Shown one piece after another: positions 35,401 through 47,400 of a stretch of DNA of 64,000 nt. Every line of letters starts with the position of its first letter. Within the stretch, counting starts at the first letter, position 1. The notes beneath the pieces were generated by a model, which had not been told where the DNA came from, searched no databases, and saw only the letters and a list, made by a program, of their open reading frames with translations. Source of the DNA: Epinephelus fuscoguttatus (Eukaryota > Chordata > Actinopteri > Perciformes > Serranidae); assembly GCF_011397635.1 (NCBI RefSeq), contig NC_064756.1, forward strand, positions 37,055,133 to 37,119,132, given 5' to 3'. The position numbers were made by a program, and so were the translations under genes.

Positions 35401-38400
35401 GTGTGCAGCTCACAGCAGGGCAATGGAGATAAATAGGTCACATGGAGTGAGAACGTTGGGGAGTTTGTTGCTGTACACTTGTTCTGCAGGGTTGTTTCCT
35501 TGTTTTTGCTAAAAGGCAGATGGAAGAATGTCAGACATTTTCCAAATCTCTCAGGGACCATATATAACTAGTAGTGCATTAAACATTTCTACCGAATAAT
35601 GGAGCTAGAACAGTGACATTAAAATTAAGCTTTGAAAATAAAATTTGGCATTGAAAAATGAACCATTACCATTGAAAAAAGTTTTACATACACATTACAT
35701 TACAATACATTTTATTTTATCATTGTTGGGTTTTTTTGCATTTTGATGTGTTTTTCAATGACAATCTTCTGAATTTTTGGTCATGTCACTCTTGGAGGAC
35801 TTTGAGTCCAGAAGAGATGTTCTCTCTAGTATGTAGATTATATGTAAATCCCACTGTCCTTCCCTGAAACCCTTAAACCCCTCACTCTTCACACCAAAAC
35901 AGTGACAGAAAGTTGAAACTGAAAAAGAGTGAAAGAAAAATTAAAACTAATAAAAGAGTGACATGAAAAGAAAAAAAAACAGAAGTTTGTTTTTAAATAA
36001 CACAACATAATGCAAAAATATAAACATTTAAATATTTTTTTAAATATCTATGTTTTGTTTTTTTTCCAGTGGAACTTTTACACTGTTCTTTTGTAATGTC
36101 AGATTTAAGTTTTTGATGCCAAAAGTTACTGTTTTGCATTCCTTCCTTGAGCTAGAGGATGTTGTTAGCTGTAATCATAAAACGAATACCAAACTCTTTT
36201 TATTTTATGGCACATGTAATTCAGTCTTACCACTCATTACCTACCACAGGCATGTATTTCAAGCTAGACCATCGAGAGATAGATGTTTTTCTCAGACTTG
36301 GTGGAGACCAAACCAGAGCTATAGAGAGAGTGAACGCTGGACTTAATGGAGCAGTGTGTAGGATTTAGTGGTGTCTAGGGGTGAGGATTGCAGTTTGCCA
36401 CTAGCTGAATCTTCTCCCTGTTAGAATTCATTCATTATTCAGGAGGTTTTTACCAGGAGCCACATCAATCGCAGAGGTCTCCTCCTCTCCAAAACAAATG
36501 GACCAAGTGATTTAAAGCACTAAAAACACCGAATAAAGCAGTTTCATGTTACAAATCAGTCCCAGTTTCAGACTCAGTGCAGCTTGTTGCAGACGTGCCA
36601 CTGGCCCAGCACCTGCAGATGTGTGCTCACCTTTTTTCTCTTATAACTTAAGATCCAGATGTTCAGGAGGTTTTTACTGAGAGCTGACTTATCCGCAGAG
36701 GATTTATCAGGTGATCAGAAAAATAAATGTCTGCTGTTAGCCACCAATCAACATTAAAAGTGAGGGATATTTGTGGTGGCTGTCCGTCTGTTAGCTAGTT
36801 TTCTTATTCTCTGCCCTCTAGTGGCAAAACAAATATTATTGCTACCCTCTAGTTAATTCCCTTGTTCTTTAATGCTATCTTCCTACAGGTGTGGCTATGT
36901 GGAGGCAGTATGGAGGTGCTGCCTTGTTCCAGGGTCGCTCACATCGCACGGATGAAGAAACCCTACCACAGTAACATAGCTTTTCACACACGGCGTAACG
37001 CTCTACGCGTGGCTGAGGTCTGGATGGATGAGTACAAGTCTACTGTCTACCTGGCCTGGAACATCCCAATGGAGGTGAGAGAGGGCTGTTGCTATGGCAA
37101 CAACTCCTACAGAGAGGATGTTGCTAGCGACTGTGCTCTTCCTCTGTTGTTTATTGCACATGAACTATTGGCATTAATTTTCTGTGCATGAAATCATTCT
37201 TTACATGAGCTCTTTTGAATAAGTGAAGTACAAACTTTTATAAACTTGGAATTATTTTAATTATTATTGTGCTAGTAATCAAAAGAAAAAAAGCAAAATG
37301 GACATTTGAGTAAAAATGTTAAAATTATTATCATATAATTATATTATTTTAAGTATTAATGTAGAAGAAATGCCTCTGTATTGCAACGACGTCCCTTAAT
37401 GACTCTTTGTGCCTTTGCAGAACCACGGCATTGATTACGGAGACATCTCTCAGAGAGTTGCACTGAGGAAGAGTCTAAAGTGTAAGAGCTTTGAGTGGTA
37501 CCTTGACAATGTTTACCCAGAGATGAGGAGGTACAACAACACGCTGTTCTACGGAGAGGTGAGACAACACTCAAACTGACATGAAGCAGAAAGAGACCAC
37601 ACAGAGAAGCTTGTACGTCTAAGCAGGGTTCCCACACATTTTCATGGACAAAATTTCAAACCCTTATATGACTCTTCAAGGACCTATAATTAAATGTCCA
37701 AGGCCATTCACAATCTATAAATGCATAATTAGAACTGTGTAGTAGTTTACTCCAAATGTTAATTACATATGAAAATTAAACGACGACCTTTTCCACTCTC
37801 ACAATTAGTTATGTTCATGTTCAGGCACAGTCAATACATTATCCTTTTAAGGAACTCATATCAGTCTGGCACTGGCTTTCAAGCATGAGAGGAAACAGAG
37901 GCAGTTGTACTATCAGTGTATGTTTAATGCATTTCATTATAAACCAATTTCTGGATGCAAGTGTGAAAAACACTTTTGCAACATATGTGTGTAGGCAGTG
38001 TTCGAATTTTCGTGGCAGTCAGGAGAGGGAAGATACAGTACAAGTACACATGCACACTTATACATGAATGTGCCTGCCTATAACAACAAATAAACAGTTA
38101 TTCACCATTTTTGTTTGTTTGTTTTTAAATTGGTCTATGCAGAGAAACCCCAAAAATGCTAACACCTAGTAAGCAGCCAATGGTTTGCACTAAGACTAAA
38201 CGCAGTGAGAAAATGAAGACACATATGTGATGTCAAACAAAATGCTGTCATGCAGCAGTACATGTTAAAACTGTGTTATGTCAGAAAATTTACTGTTATG
38301 TTACACTACATGGTTATCCATGAAACCATTAATTCCATACACACAACAAAATTTCATGACTTTCTTAAAACTTTTAAGGATTTTACTAATACATGCCTGG

Positions 38401-41400
38401 AAAGTGAAATGAAATAATGTTTAGATTTTTTAAATTTGTGTTCTACCTTGCTCATAGCACCCACACGCAGTAATGCTGATAGTGGCCATGATTTTTTGAG
38501 AATACCAAAATACTGTTTGAGAATCTTCATACACTGTGAAAAAGAAGTGAAACTGAGTGTGATTTTCAGAAACTCTTTTTGATTTCAGACCCGTAACTCT
38601 AAAGCAAGCCACCTGTGTATGGATCAGGGTTTGAAGGAGAACCACACGGCCACCCTGCACCCCTGCCATGGTTGGGGTCCTCAGGTACAACACAGACACG
38701 AGGGGCTCCGCCAGTTAGCCACAGAGTGCATCTCTCACCAATGTCTTTGCTTCTCTCTTGAAAACACACACAACTCCTTAGTGCTTCTCACCAGTAACAT
38801 GATTTACAGCTGTGTTTCTCACAAAGGCTCAGCTGTAATCCTCTTAGGAGAGAGTTCTGCTGTCAGGATAAAAATGTTTCAGTGTTGCACTTTTTGTGCT
38901 GAAGCAGTGAGTCAGCCAGTGTCAGCTCCTCAGCCCTCTGGCCTGCAGGGCATCTCTTTCTAGCTCGCAGTGGTGAACAGGTGCTTCAGGGAGCATGCTA
39001 AAAGCTAGAAGAGCTAAACTTCGGTTCTGTTAGAGTGAGTGCAGCGCAATATAACCCTTTCTACAAAGTTGCATTTCTCAGTTATCCCTCAGACAAAACC
39101 ACAAGCGGTATCTAGATTTAAGTTTCTTGTAAAAATTTGGGTATGTGGTAGGAAACTTAAACAAGTGTTTCACTGCTGGAAATATCATAATGCACTGCGG
39201 CACACTGGACAAATAAACATAACAGGCATAACAGGAGCTGGGCTGTTTTTCCACAGGTAACAATATGGCAGCCAGCTGGTAACAAACAATCTCAAATAAC
39301 AGTTAAAGGATGAGCTTTAATATTTTTCTGGAGACATTTTAGGTGAGAAATGGGCAACGCAGTAACAGAGTTTTAGTCTATATTTAATCAGCACTGGTGC
39401 AGTGGTTAGCATTGTCGCTTCACAGCAAGAGGGTTCCTGGTTCCAACCTGGGGTGTGGGAGCCCTTCTGTGCAGAGTTTGCATGTTCTCCCCGTGTCAGC
39501 GTGGGTTACCCTGGGTACTCCAGCTTCCTCCCACAGTCCAAAGACATGCAGGTTAGGTTAATTGGTGACTCTAAATTGCCTGTAGATGTGAATGGTTTTG
39601 TCTCAATGTGTCATCCCTGTGATAGTCTGGCGACCTGTCCAGGGTGTACCCCGCCTCTCACCCAATATAAGCTGGGATAGGCTCCAGCCCCCCTGTGACC
39701 CCTAACAGAATAAGTGGTTAGGGAAATGAATGAATGAATTCTTCTTCTGTTTGGTTTGAGGGAGAGAGAGAAGGGCAGCTCTCTCTTGATCCGTTTCTAT
39801 ACTCTCTGTGTCCATGGTGGCAGGCGTACGAAAATGTGGAGGTACAATCTGTAGTTGGAGCAACAGCCCTAGAGCCAGCAAAAACCAAAAAGCAGGGAGA
39901 ATTGGGTGCTTTTAAGATGGAGGGAAGTTTACTACAGTTCACTTATACATACTACCCACATTGTAGTATGTAGTACAACAAAGCTGGTTGAAAATCACCA
40001 ACATTAACAGTAAACACAATGTGCCATGTTTGCGACCCCTCTCAGGCTGTTGTATGAGTGCTGTCTCTGTGTTTTCCTCAGTTAGGACGTTACACCAAAG
40101 AAGGTCAGCTGTTCCTGGGTCCTCTGGGAAGCACAGGGGAGGAAACTCGCTGTGTGGTGGACGATCAGATCAGCCAGTTTCCTCAGCTCCTCAACTGTGA
40201 GAAGGTGACCAATGTGAAGCAGAAGACATGGAATTTCTCTCAGGTAAGAAGCAGAAAGAAAACTGTTTTCCTTGGTGAAATATATTGTTTCTTCACAAGA
40301 AAAGCATAATTTCATTCTTTTGTGAGTAAGACTTAACTTTAACCTTGTGGTCAAGTTGCCATACAACCATACTATTAAATATGCCTGAAATAGATTTAGT
40401 ATGTCCCAATACATAGCATGTAAAAAGAAGTATGCTAAAAATACCTGGATGTCCTACTGCCTCCGGTCAGATTTTGCAGTATGCAAGCCAGCATGCTCTT
40501 CTGGCTATTCTGACCCACAGTCCTCTGCACAGCGGAAGATACGTCATATCAACTGAGCCACAAACAGATGACAGCTTGACATCTCGCTGACAGCTGTCAG
40601 AGGGCGTAATGACGGATGAAAGCAAATTCAAGTGACTGATGACCAGTCGAATAGTAAAAGTAGGAATAGTAATTGTTTAAGTGAACAAAATAATCATGAA
40701 GATAACCACCAACAAAATGACATAATAAACAATGACAAAGAAGTGCATATGTAATTTTACTTTCAAGAATATAATATGTTATAATCCCCCCTCCGGATCC
40801 ACAGCCATCATGAGGTCTTTCAGTGGCCTCGAGGATGTTTTTGATGGCTCTTTTGCACAGATGACCCTTTACTCCAAGGAGTTTGAGGGTTCGACACAAT
40901 GACTGGCCAGTGAATCAGCTGTGCCCCAACCTCGATTGGTTCGACACGGGCTTTCCAGCCATTGTTCCTGCACTCCACCACCAGTTCTGTGTATTTGGCC
41001 CTTTTCCACTCGTTGGCCTCTTCAATCTGGTCTTCCCAGGGGACAGTATGTTCCATTAGGACCACTGGCTTTGTTGACTCAGACGCCCATGTCTGGGCGG
41101 AGCAAAGTGGCTGAGATGTTTTCAGGGAACTTGAGCTGCTTTCCCAGGTCGAGTTGGAGATGCCCGGCCCGTGCAGTGACAAGAAGCCCTCCGGAGGCGC
41201 TTGGCTGGTGTTGTGTCTTCTCTTCGGCTCTGATGAAGGTGATGGACTGCTTGGGCGTGTGCTGGTACTTGCTGTTTTGAATCGCTCTGCTGATGGTATC
41301 TGCCAAGGCCCTAAGGACCTGGTCATGGCGTCAGCGGTACTGCCTGTCCCCCAGTGCCTTCGAGCAGCAGCTGAGGATGTGCTCCAAAGTGCCTTTCTTC

Positions 41401-44400
41401 TGGCACAGTTGGCATGCTGGAGTGTCTACCAAGCCCCAGCAATGCAGATTGGCTGGGCTGGGGAGAATGTCGTAAACTGACCGGATGAGAAAGTTGATGT
41501 TCTGAGGTTCGGCTCTCCAGAGCTCTGACCAGGTGATCTTACGCTGTTCAGCATTCTCCCACCTAGTCCAGGCGCCTTGTTGATATGCCGACCATCTTGG
41601 TCTGGCGGTCTTCCTCCACCTCTGCTCGTATCTCATCCTGCACCAGTTGACGCTTCTCCCTCCCTCTGGCTTTGTCATAGCGTGGTTTGGGAAAACTGCC
41701 TAGTCCTGCCCGCCCCACTGCCACATTGCCGACCAAAATGCTATGCTGTAGCCGTGCCTCCGCTCTGTCAACTGCTTCCTGTGCCTTCCACTTCCTTACG
41801 GACTTTACAAGGATTCCTGCTGAGGCGACTTTAACATCAGAGGAATCTTTGTACATCATGACCTCCCTGGCACGTGTGACCTTGAATTCTTCTGACAAGC
41901 CACTGATGGGAAGCTGCAGCTTAGTGGAATGCCCATATAGGGCAATACTGCACAGGGACTGAGGGAGCCCCAACCATCTCCGGAGAAACTGGGTGATGGT
42001 TCTTTCCAGCACCTCCACAGTGGTCATGGGCACCTCATAGACAAGAAGGGGCCAGACAAGTCTTGGCAGGACTCCATGTTGGTACATCCAGGCTTTTGAA
42101 TTTTCCTGGGAGCCGCAACTTGTCGATCGCAGTGAGCCATGTTGTTAGTTCGCTCTTGGTTTGTTGGAGTGTGGCTGTATCCCTCAAGGAACTGTGAAAG
42201 ATCTTCCCCAGGCTCTTGACAAGTCTTTTTGTCACCGTTGGAATTGGTGTCCGTCCCACGGTAAAGCGGAACCAACCAGCCACTCTACTTTTCTTCAGGA
42301 CCAGAGACCTGGATTTGGCAGGCTTGAGACTCATCCTTGCCCATGAGATGAGTCATTCAAGCCCTTGGAGGAGCCATCTGCACCCAGGAACAGATATTGC
42401 TGTCACCGTTATAAATGAAATATAACATAAATTCCAACCTGCTAAAAGTAAAAACACAAAGTATGCGATTCGGAAAGCAGCAATAGTGCGATAAAATGTC
42501 ATAAAAAAAGGTCATGGGGAGAGGACTTCCGGGTCACCGACAAGATGGCTGCGTAGGGAAAGCGCTCTCGACAAAAGAAATAGAAATTTGCCCCAAAGTT
42601 GAAGTGTTACATTAATTGGTTCACTGCCATTATATAAAGTAGAGGGGCGAGGATGACGTCTAAAGTTAAGAGTAAAAAACCTGCTCTGGACTCTGAAAAA
42701 AGCAACAAAGGACAGCAACACGGTGATGCTAACGGTAGCTCACACCCCGTTAGCCACGGCAGCGATAATATGGGAGGAGGAGAGGAGTCGGTGAGCCTGA
42801 CCGTGATTCTCAGAGAGATTCGAGATTTTAGACAAGACAGCAAAAAACAGTTTGAAGATATTAAAGGAGAAATCACAAAGACCAACTCGAGGCTGGACGA
42901 AGCCGAAGCAAGGATTATGGAGAATGAAGAGAGACTGCAAAACGCGGAAGAGGCTCTAGCAGAAATGCTAACTCTACAGGAGCAGTTCCAATTGAAGCTA
43001 GCGGACCAGGAGGGACGCGCACGGAGGGAAAACGTGAGGATATATGGAGTGCCCGAAGGTGTGGAAGACGGGCCCAGAACAATGATCTCCTTCGTGGATA
43101 AGCTGCTTAAAGAGAACCTCGGCATACCCGATTCGAAGGATCTACAGATAGAGAGAGCCCACCGAGCACTGGCACCGCAACCCCCGGCAGGTGCCCAACC
43201 CAGGTCGATCCTTGTTAAATTCCTCAGTTTTAGAACGAAAGAAGAGGTGCTAAAACTAGCATGGCAAAAGAAAGGGTTCATGTGGAAAAACTGCAAAATC
43301 AACCTCGACCAAGATTATGCACCGCTTTATCCTGACCAAACGAAGGGAATACGCAGAGGCGCGGAAGGCTTTGAAAGAAAAAAACATTAAGTTCCAGACC
43401 CTGTACCCGGCCCGGCTGAGAGTTCACTATGAGGACGGGACAAAGACCTACAACACGGCGGAGGAGGCAACCTCGGATCTTGCAGCCCGGGGACTACCGG
43501 TAAAAGTTATTACGCAGCCGGTATCCCTTCTGGAGAGGATCCAGCGGAGGTCATGGCTACCAGCGAGGGCACAGCGAGCGACGCGGACCAGTGGAGCACC
43601 AGGATATAAAGAAAAGTTGCAGGTATTCAGACGGGATCAAACAGAAGATAAGGACTAATTTGAAGGAAAAATAACTGGCACGATTGATCGACCCCCAAGC
43701 AGGTAAAAGTTGAATAATAAATAGTCGCTATAATCAAGACGGAACAATTTAATTCACTATGAGAGGAGTCGAGACACTTTAGAGATTTTTTGTGGCTGTT
43801 GAGACAGCGGAGGGCCCTTTATCCCAGTTAGGGAAGAAAGGTTATCCCTCAAAACCGAGGCTGGTGAGTGAAAAAGCCTCAAGATTGGAAGTGTGGACAA
43901 AATTTATAATGTTCCTTGTTAAGAACGTTCAATGTTTCTGTTCTAGTTTGTGTTACTGTTATTCTAATGAGAAGGGACTGCTTATTACTTACATAGAGGG
44001 GAAGAGGGGATATTTTTTATTTTATTTTTTTATTTTTATGACTGAATGCAAAGTGGACTTGTGAAAATAATTTCTTATAATGTGAATGGGGTTTTGAATC
44101 CAATTAAGAGAAATAAGATTTTGTCAAAACTGAAAAAAGAAAAAGCACAGATAGCCTTCCTTCAGGAGACGCACATGAGTCAGTCTGAACATGCAAAATT
44201 ACAAAGGTTGGGTTTTAGACAGGTATTTTCTTCCTCATTTAAGTCAGGCCACAAGAGAGGTGTTGCTACCCTTATATCAAATGCACTTGCTTATGAACAC
44301 ATATCAGAGACTGTAGATGAAGGGGGAAGATTTATCAAGATCACTGGGAGAATAGAGGGGTCTATAATTACTTTACTGAATGTTTATGTTCCACCGAAGT

Positions 44401-47400
44401 GATTGGTTACTGTACAGACATGTCTTTGACTTAATGGTTAACTCTCAAGGAGTGATAATATGCGGTGGGGACTTTAACATCAGGCTGAACCCAGCACTAG
44501 ATTCTTCAAAAGCGACTATACAGAATCGGTCTCTGACTAGGAAACTGAAAGCTCTGATGGGAGAGTTGGGCATTATAGATGTGTGGAGAAATTACACCCT
44601 ACTAGTAGAGATTATACACACTACTCCTTCCCGCATTCAGTTTACTCAAGGTTGGATTTTTTTGTCTTCAGCTCTGAGAGATTCAAGATTAGGGATTGTA
44701 ATATTGCAACAATTGATCTGTCAGACCATAGCCCTATTTCTATGTCATTAGCTCTAGGAAGAAAAGTAAAGAAACCCATATGGAAGCTGAATTCCTCCAT
44801 ACTTAATGACACAAAAGTATTGGAGAAGCTAAAGGAGGACATCAGAGATTTTCTTGACCTTAACGACACGGGGGAAGTATCACCAGCAACACTGTGGGAC
44901 ACATTAAAGGCTGTAATGAGGAAAATTATTTCCATTACTTCATATATGAAGAAACTTAAAGGGCAAAAATTAGCAGACCTACAGGGGAAATTAAAAAAGC
45001 TACAATTGGCTGACAGTAATAAAATAAACTCTAATTTGAAACAGGAAATTAAAAAATTGCAAAGCGAAATTGATGATATATTTACACTGGAAACCCAAAA
45101 AAAGTGTGTTTTCTTGAAACAAAGAAATTATGAAATAGGGGGCAAATCAGCAAAACTGTTAGCATATAGGCTACGGAAACAACAAATGGAAAATACAATC
45201 TATAAAATTAAGAATCAAAAAACAAAAATTGTCGAAAATACAACAGAGAAAATTCAAGAGAGCTTTGAAATATTTTACAGGGAGCTGTATTCTCAACCCC
45301 AGGCTCCCGATGAAACTCAAATAGATTCATTTTTGAGTTCATTAGAATTACACTTAGCAGTTCACAGAGAGCGAGCTTATTCAACCAATTTCTGTAAAAG
45401 AATTGACTTTAGCCATTTCTAAATTGAAGGTTGGTAAGTCCCCGGGCTCTGATGGCTTTACTCCAGAGTGGTATAAGGTCTTGAAACCACAACTATCACC
45501 ATTACTACTTAATACGTTTAACTGGGTCTTGCAGAAAGGAGAACTTCTACCCTCTTGGAGGAAGCAATTATATCAGTTATTCCCAAAGAGCAAAAAGATA
45601 GACAAGAATGTGGTAACTATCGGCCGGTTAGTGTTCTCAATGTTGATTACAAACTGTTTACATCTATTTTAGCCCGCAGACTAGAGACACTTTTACCTGA
45701 TCTCATCCACTTAGATCAGACAGGATTTATCCAACACAGGCAGACTCTAGATAACATAAGAAGAACCTTACATGTTCTAGGACAGATAAAGAAGGACAAA
45801 ACAAAAGCAATGATTGTAGGTTTAGATGCAGAGAAAGCCTTTGATTCCGTTAGATGGTTATTTTTATATAAGGTTATGGGAAAATTTGGCTTTCAAGATA
45901 AGTTTATAAAAATTATTCAGACCCTTTATGATAAGCCTACAGCACGGATTAAGATTAACGGAGACCTTTCCGACTCTTTTACTTTGGAGAGGAACAAGGC
46001 AGGGCTGCCCAATATCCCCCCTCCTTTTTGCTTTATTTATTGAACCCCTAGGACAATTATTGAGACAGAGTAATGCTATCAGAGGTATTGAGGTGGGGGG
46101 GATTGAACAGAGGGTGATGCTTTTTGCAGATGATGTTTTGGTTCTTCTGGGCGAGCCAGAGAAGTCCTTCTTGGGTTTGATGACACTGTTGGCCGTTTAT
46201 GGAAACCTTTCAGGATACAAGCTCAATATATTAAAGACACAGGTTATGACTTTAAACTTCACTCCACCAAAGAGCATGCAAGACAATTATAACCTTGATT
46301 GGGACGCTGAATCATTAAAATATCTAGGAATAACGCTAACAAAAGACCTTTCAAAATTGTCACAAGCAAATTATGGGCCATTATCATTGAAGATAAAATC
46401 AGACCTACATCGATGGAATCTCATTCCCTTCCTAAATTTAAGCTCAAGGATTAACGCAATTAAAATGAACACTCTCCCAAAGCTATTATATGTTTTTCGG
46501 ACTTTACCAGTGGAAGTAAGTGATAACCAGTTCAGAGAGTGGGATAAATGGATTTCTAGATTTATCTGGCAAGGAAAGAAACCCAGAATTCGATTTAATA
46601 CTTTACAGATGAGGAAAGAAAGAGGAGGAGTGGCACTTCCTTGTTTAAAAAAATATTTCTATGCTTCACAGCTAACCCCTTTACTGTATTGGTGCAACAG
46701 TGAATATAAAGCCAGATGGAAGGAACTAGAATCTGAAATCAGCTTAGATTTCCCTCTGCAGGCTGTAATTGCAGATAGAGGTTTGATAGCTCAATTAGAA
46801 GGGAGAAATAACCCCTGGATCAGTATTACATTTGAGGATATGGCAGAAAGTAGTTAAATCATGTGAAATTCAAAACATGCTCAGGCTCTTTAGATGGTGT
46901 GCTTACGATACAGAATTTATTCCCAATAGAGTAGACAAAAGATTTGAATCCTGGATACAGAAAGGGCTTACAACTTATCTTTCATTTACACAAAAACACA
47001 ATACAGAGTTTCCAACATTTACAAGATGAACACGGCCTAGAGCAGAGGGACTTCTTCAGGTATCTTCAATTGCGACATTATTTTAATAAGAAGTGCAGAC
47101 CTGCTGATTTTTCAAAAGCAGAATCTGAGTTCTTCAGAATTTTAAAGTCGGCCCTTGTTTCGATTCCCTCTAAATCAATCTCTAAGCTCTACAATGCTCT
47201 GTTTCTGGCTGGAAATGAAAACGCCCTGTATATTAAGGAAAAATGGGAAAAAGAAGCAGGAATAAGGATGTCGGAGGAGACTTGGGGAGAAATTTGCAGC
47301 TTTCAGTGGTCCTCAACTAATTCTATGGAATGGAGGGAGCAATGTTGGAAAAATATAGTAAGATTTTTAAGACCCCACACCAAGAAAAATATAACACTAA

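Noticed and set aside
37075..37191. Extension of exon 7 into intron 7
   Set aside because: The open frame continues past NIPME by chance. The donor GTGAGA and family alignment to exon 8 (NHGIDYGD) place the boundary at 37074.
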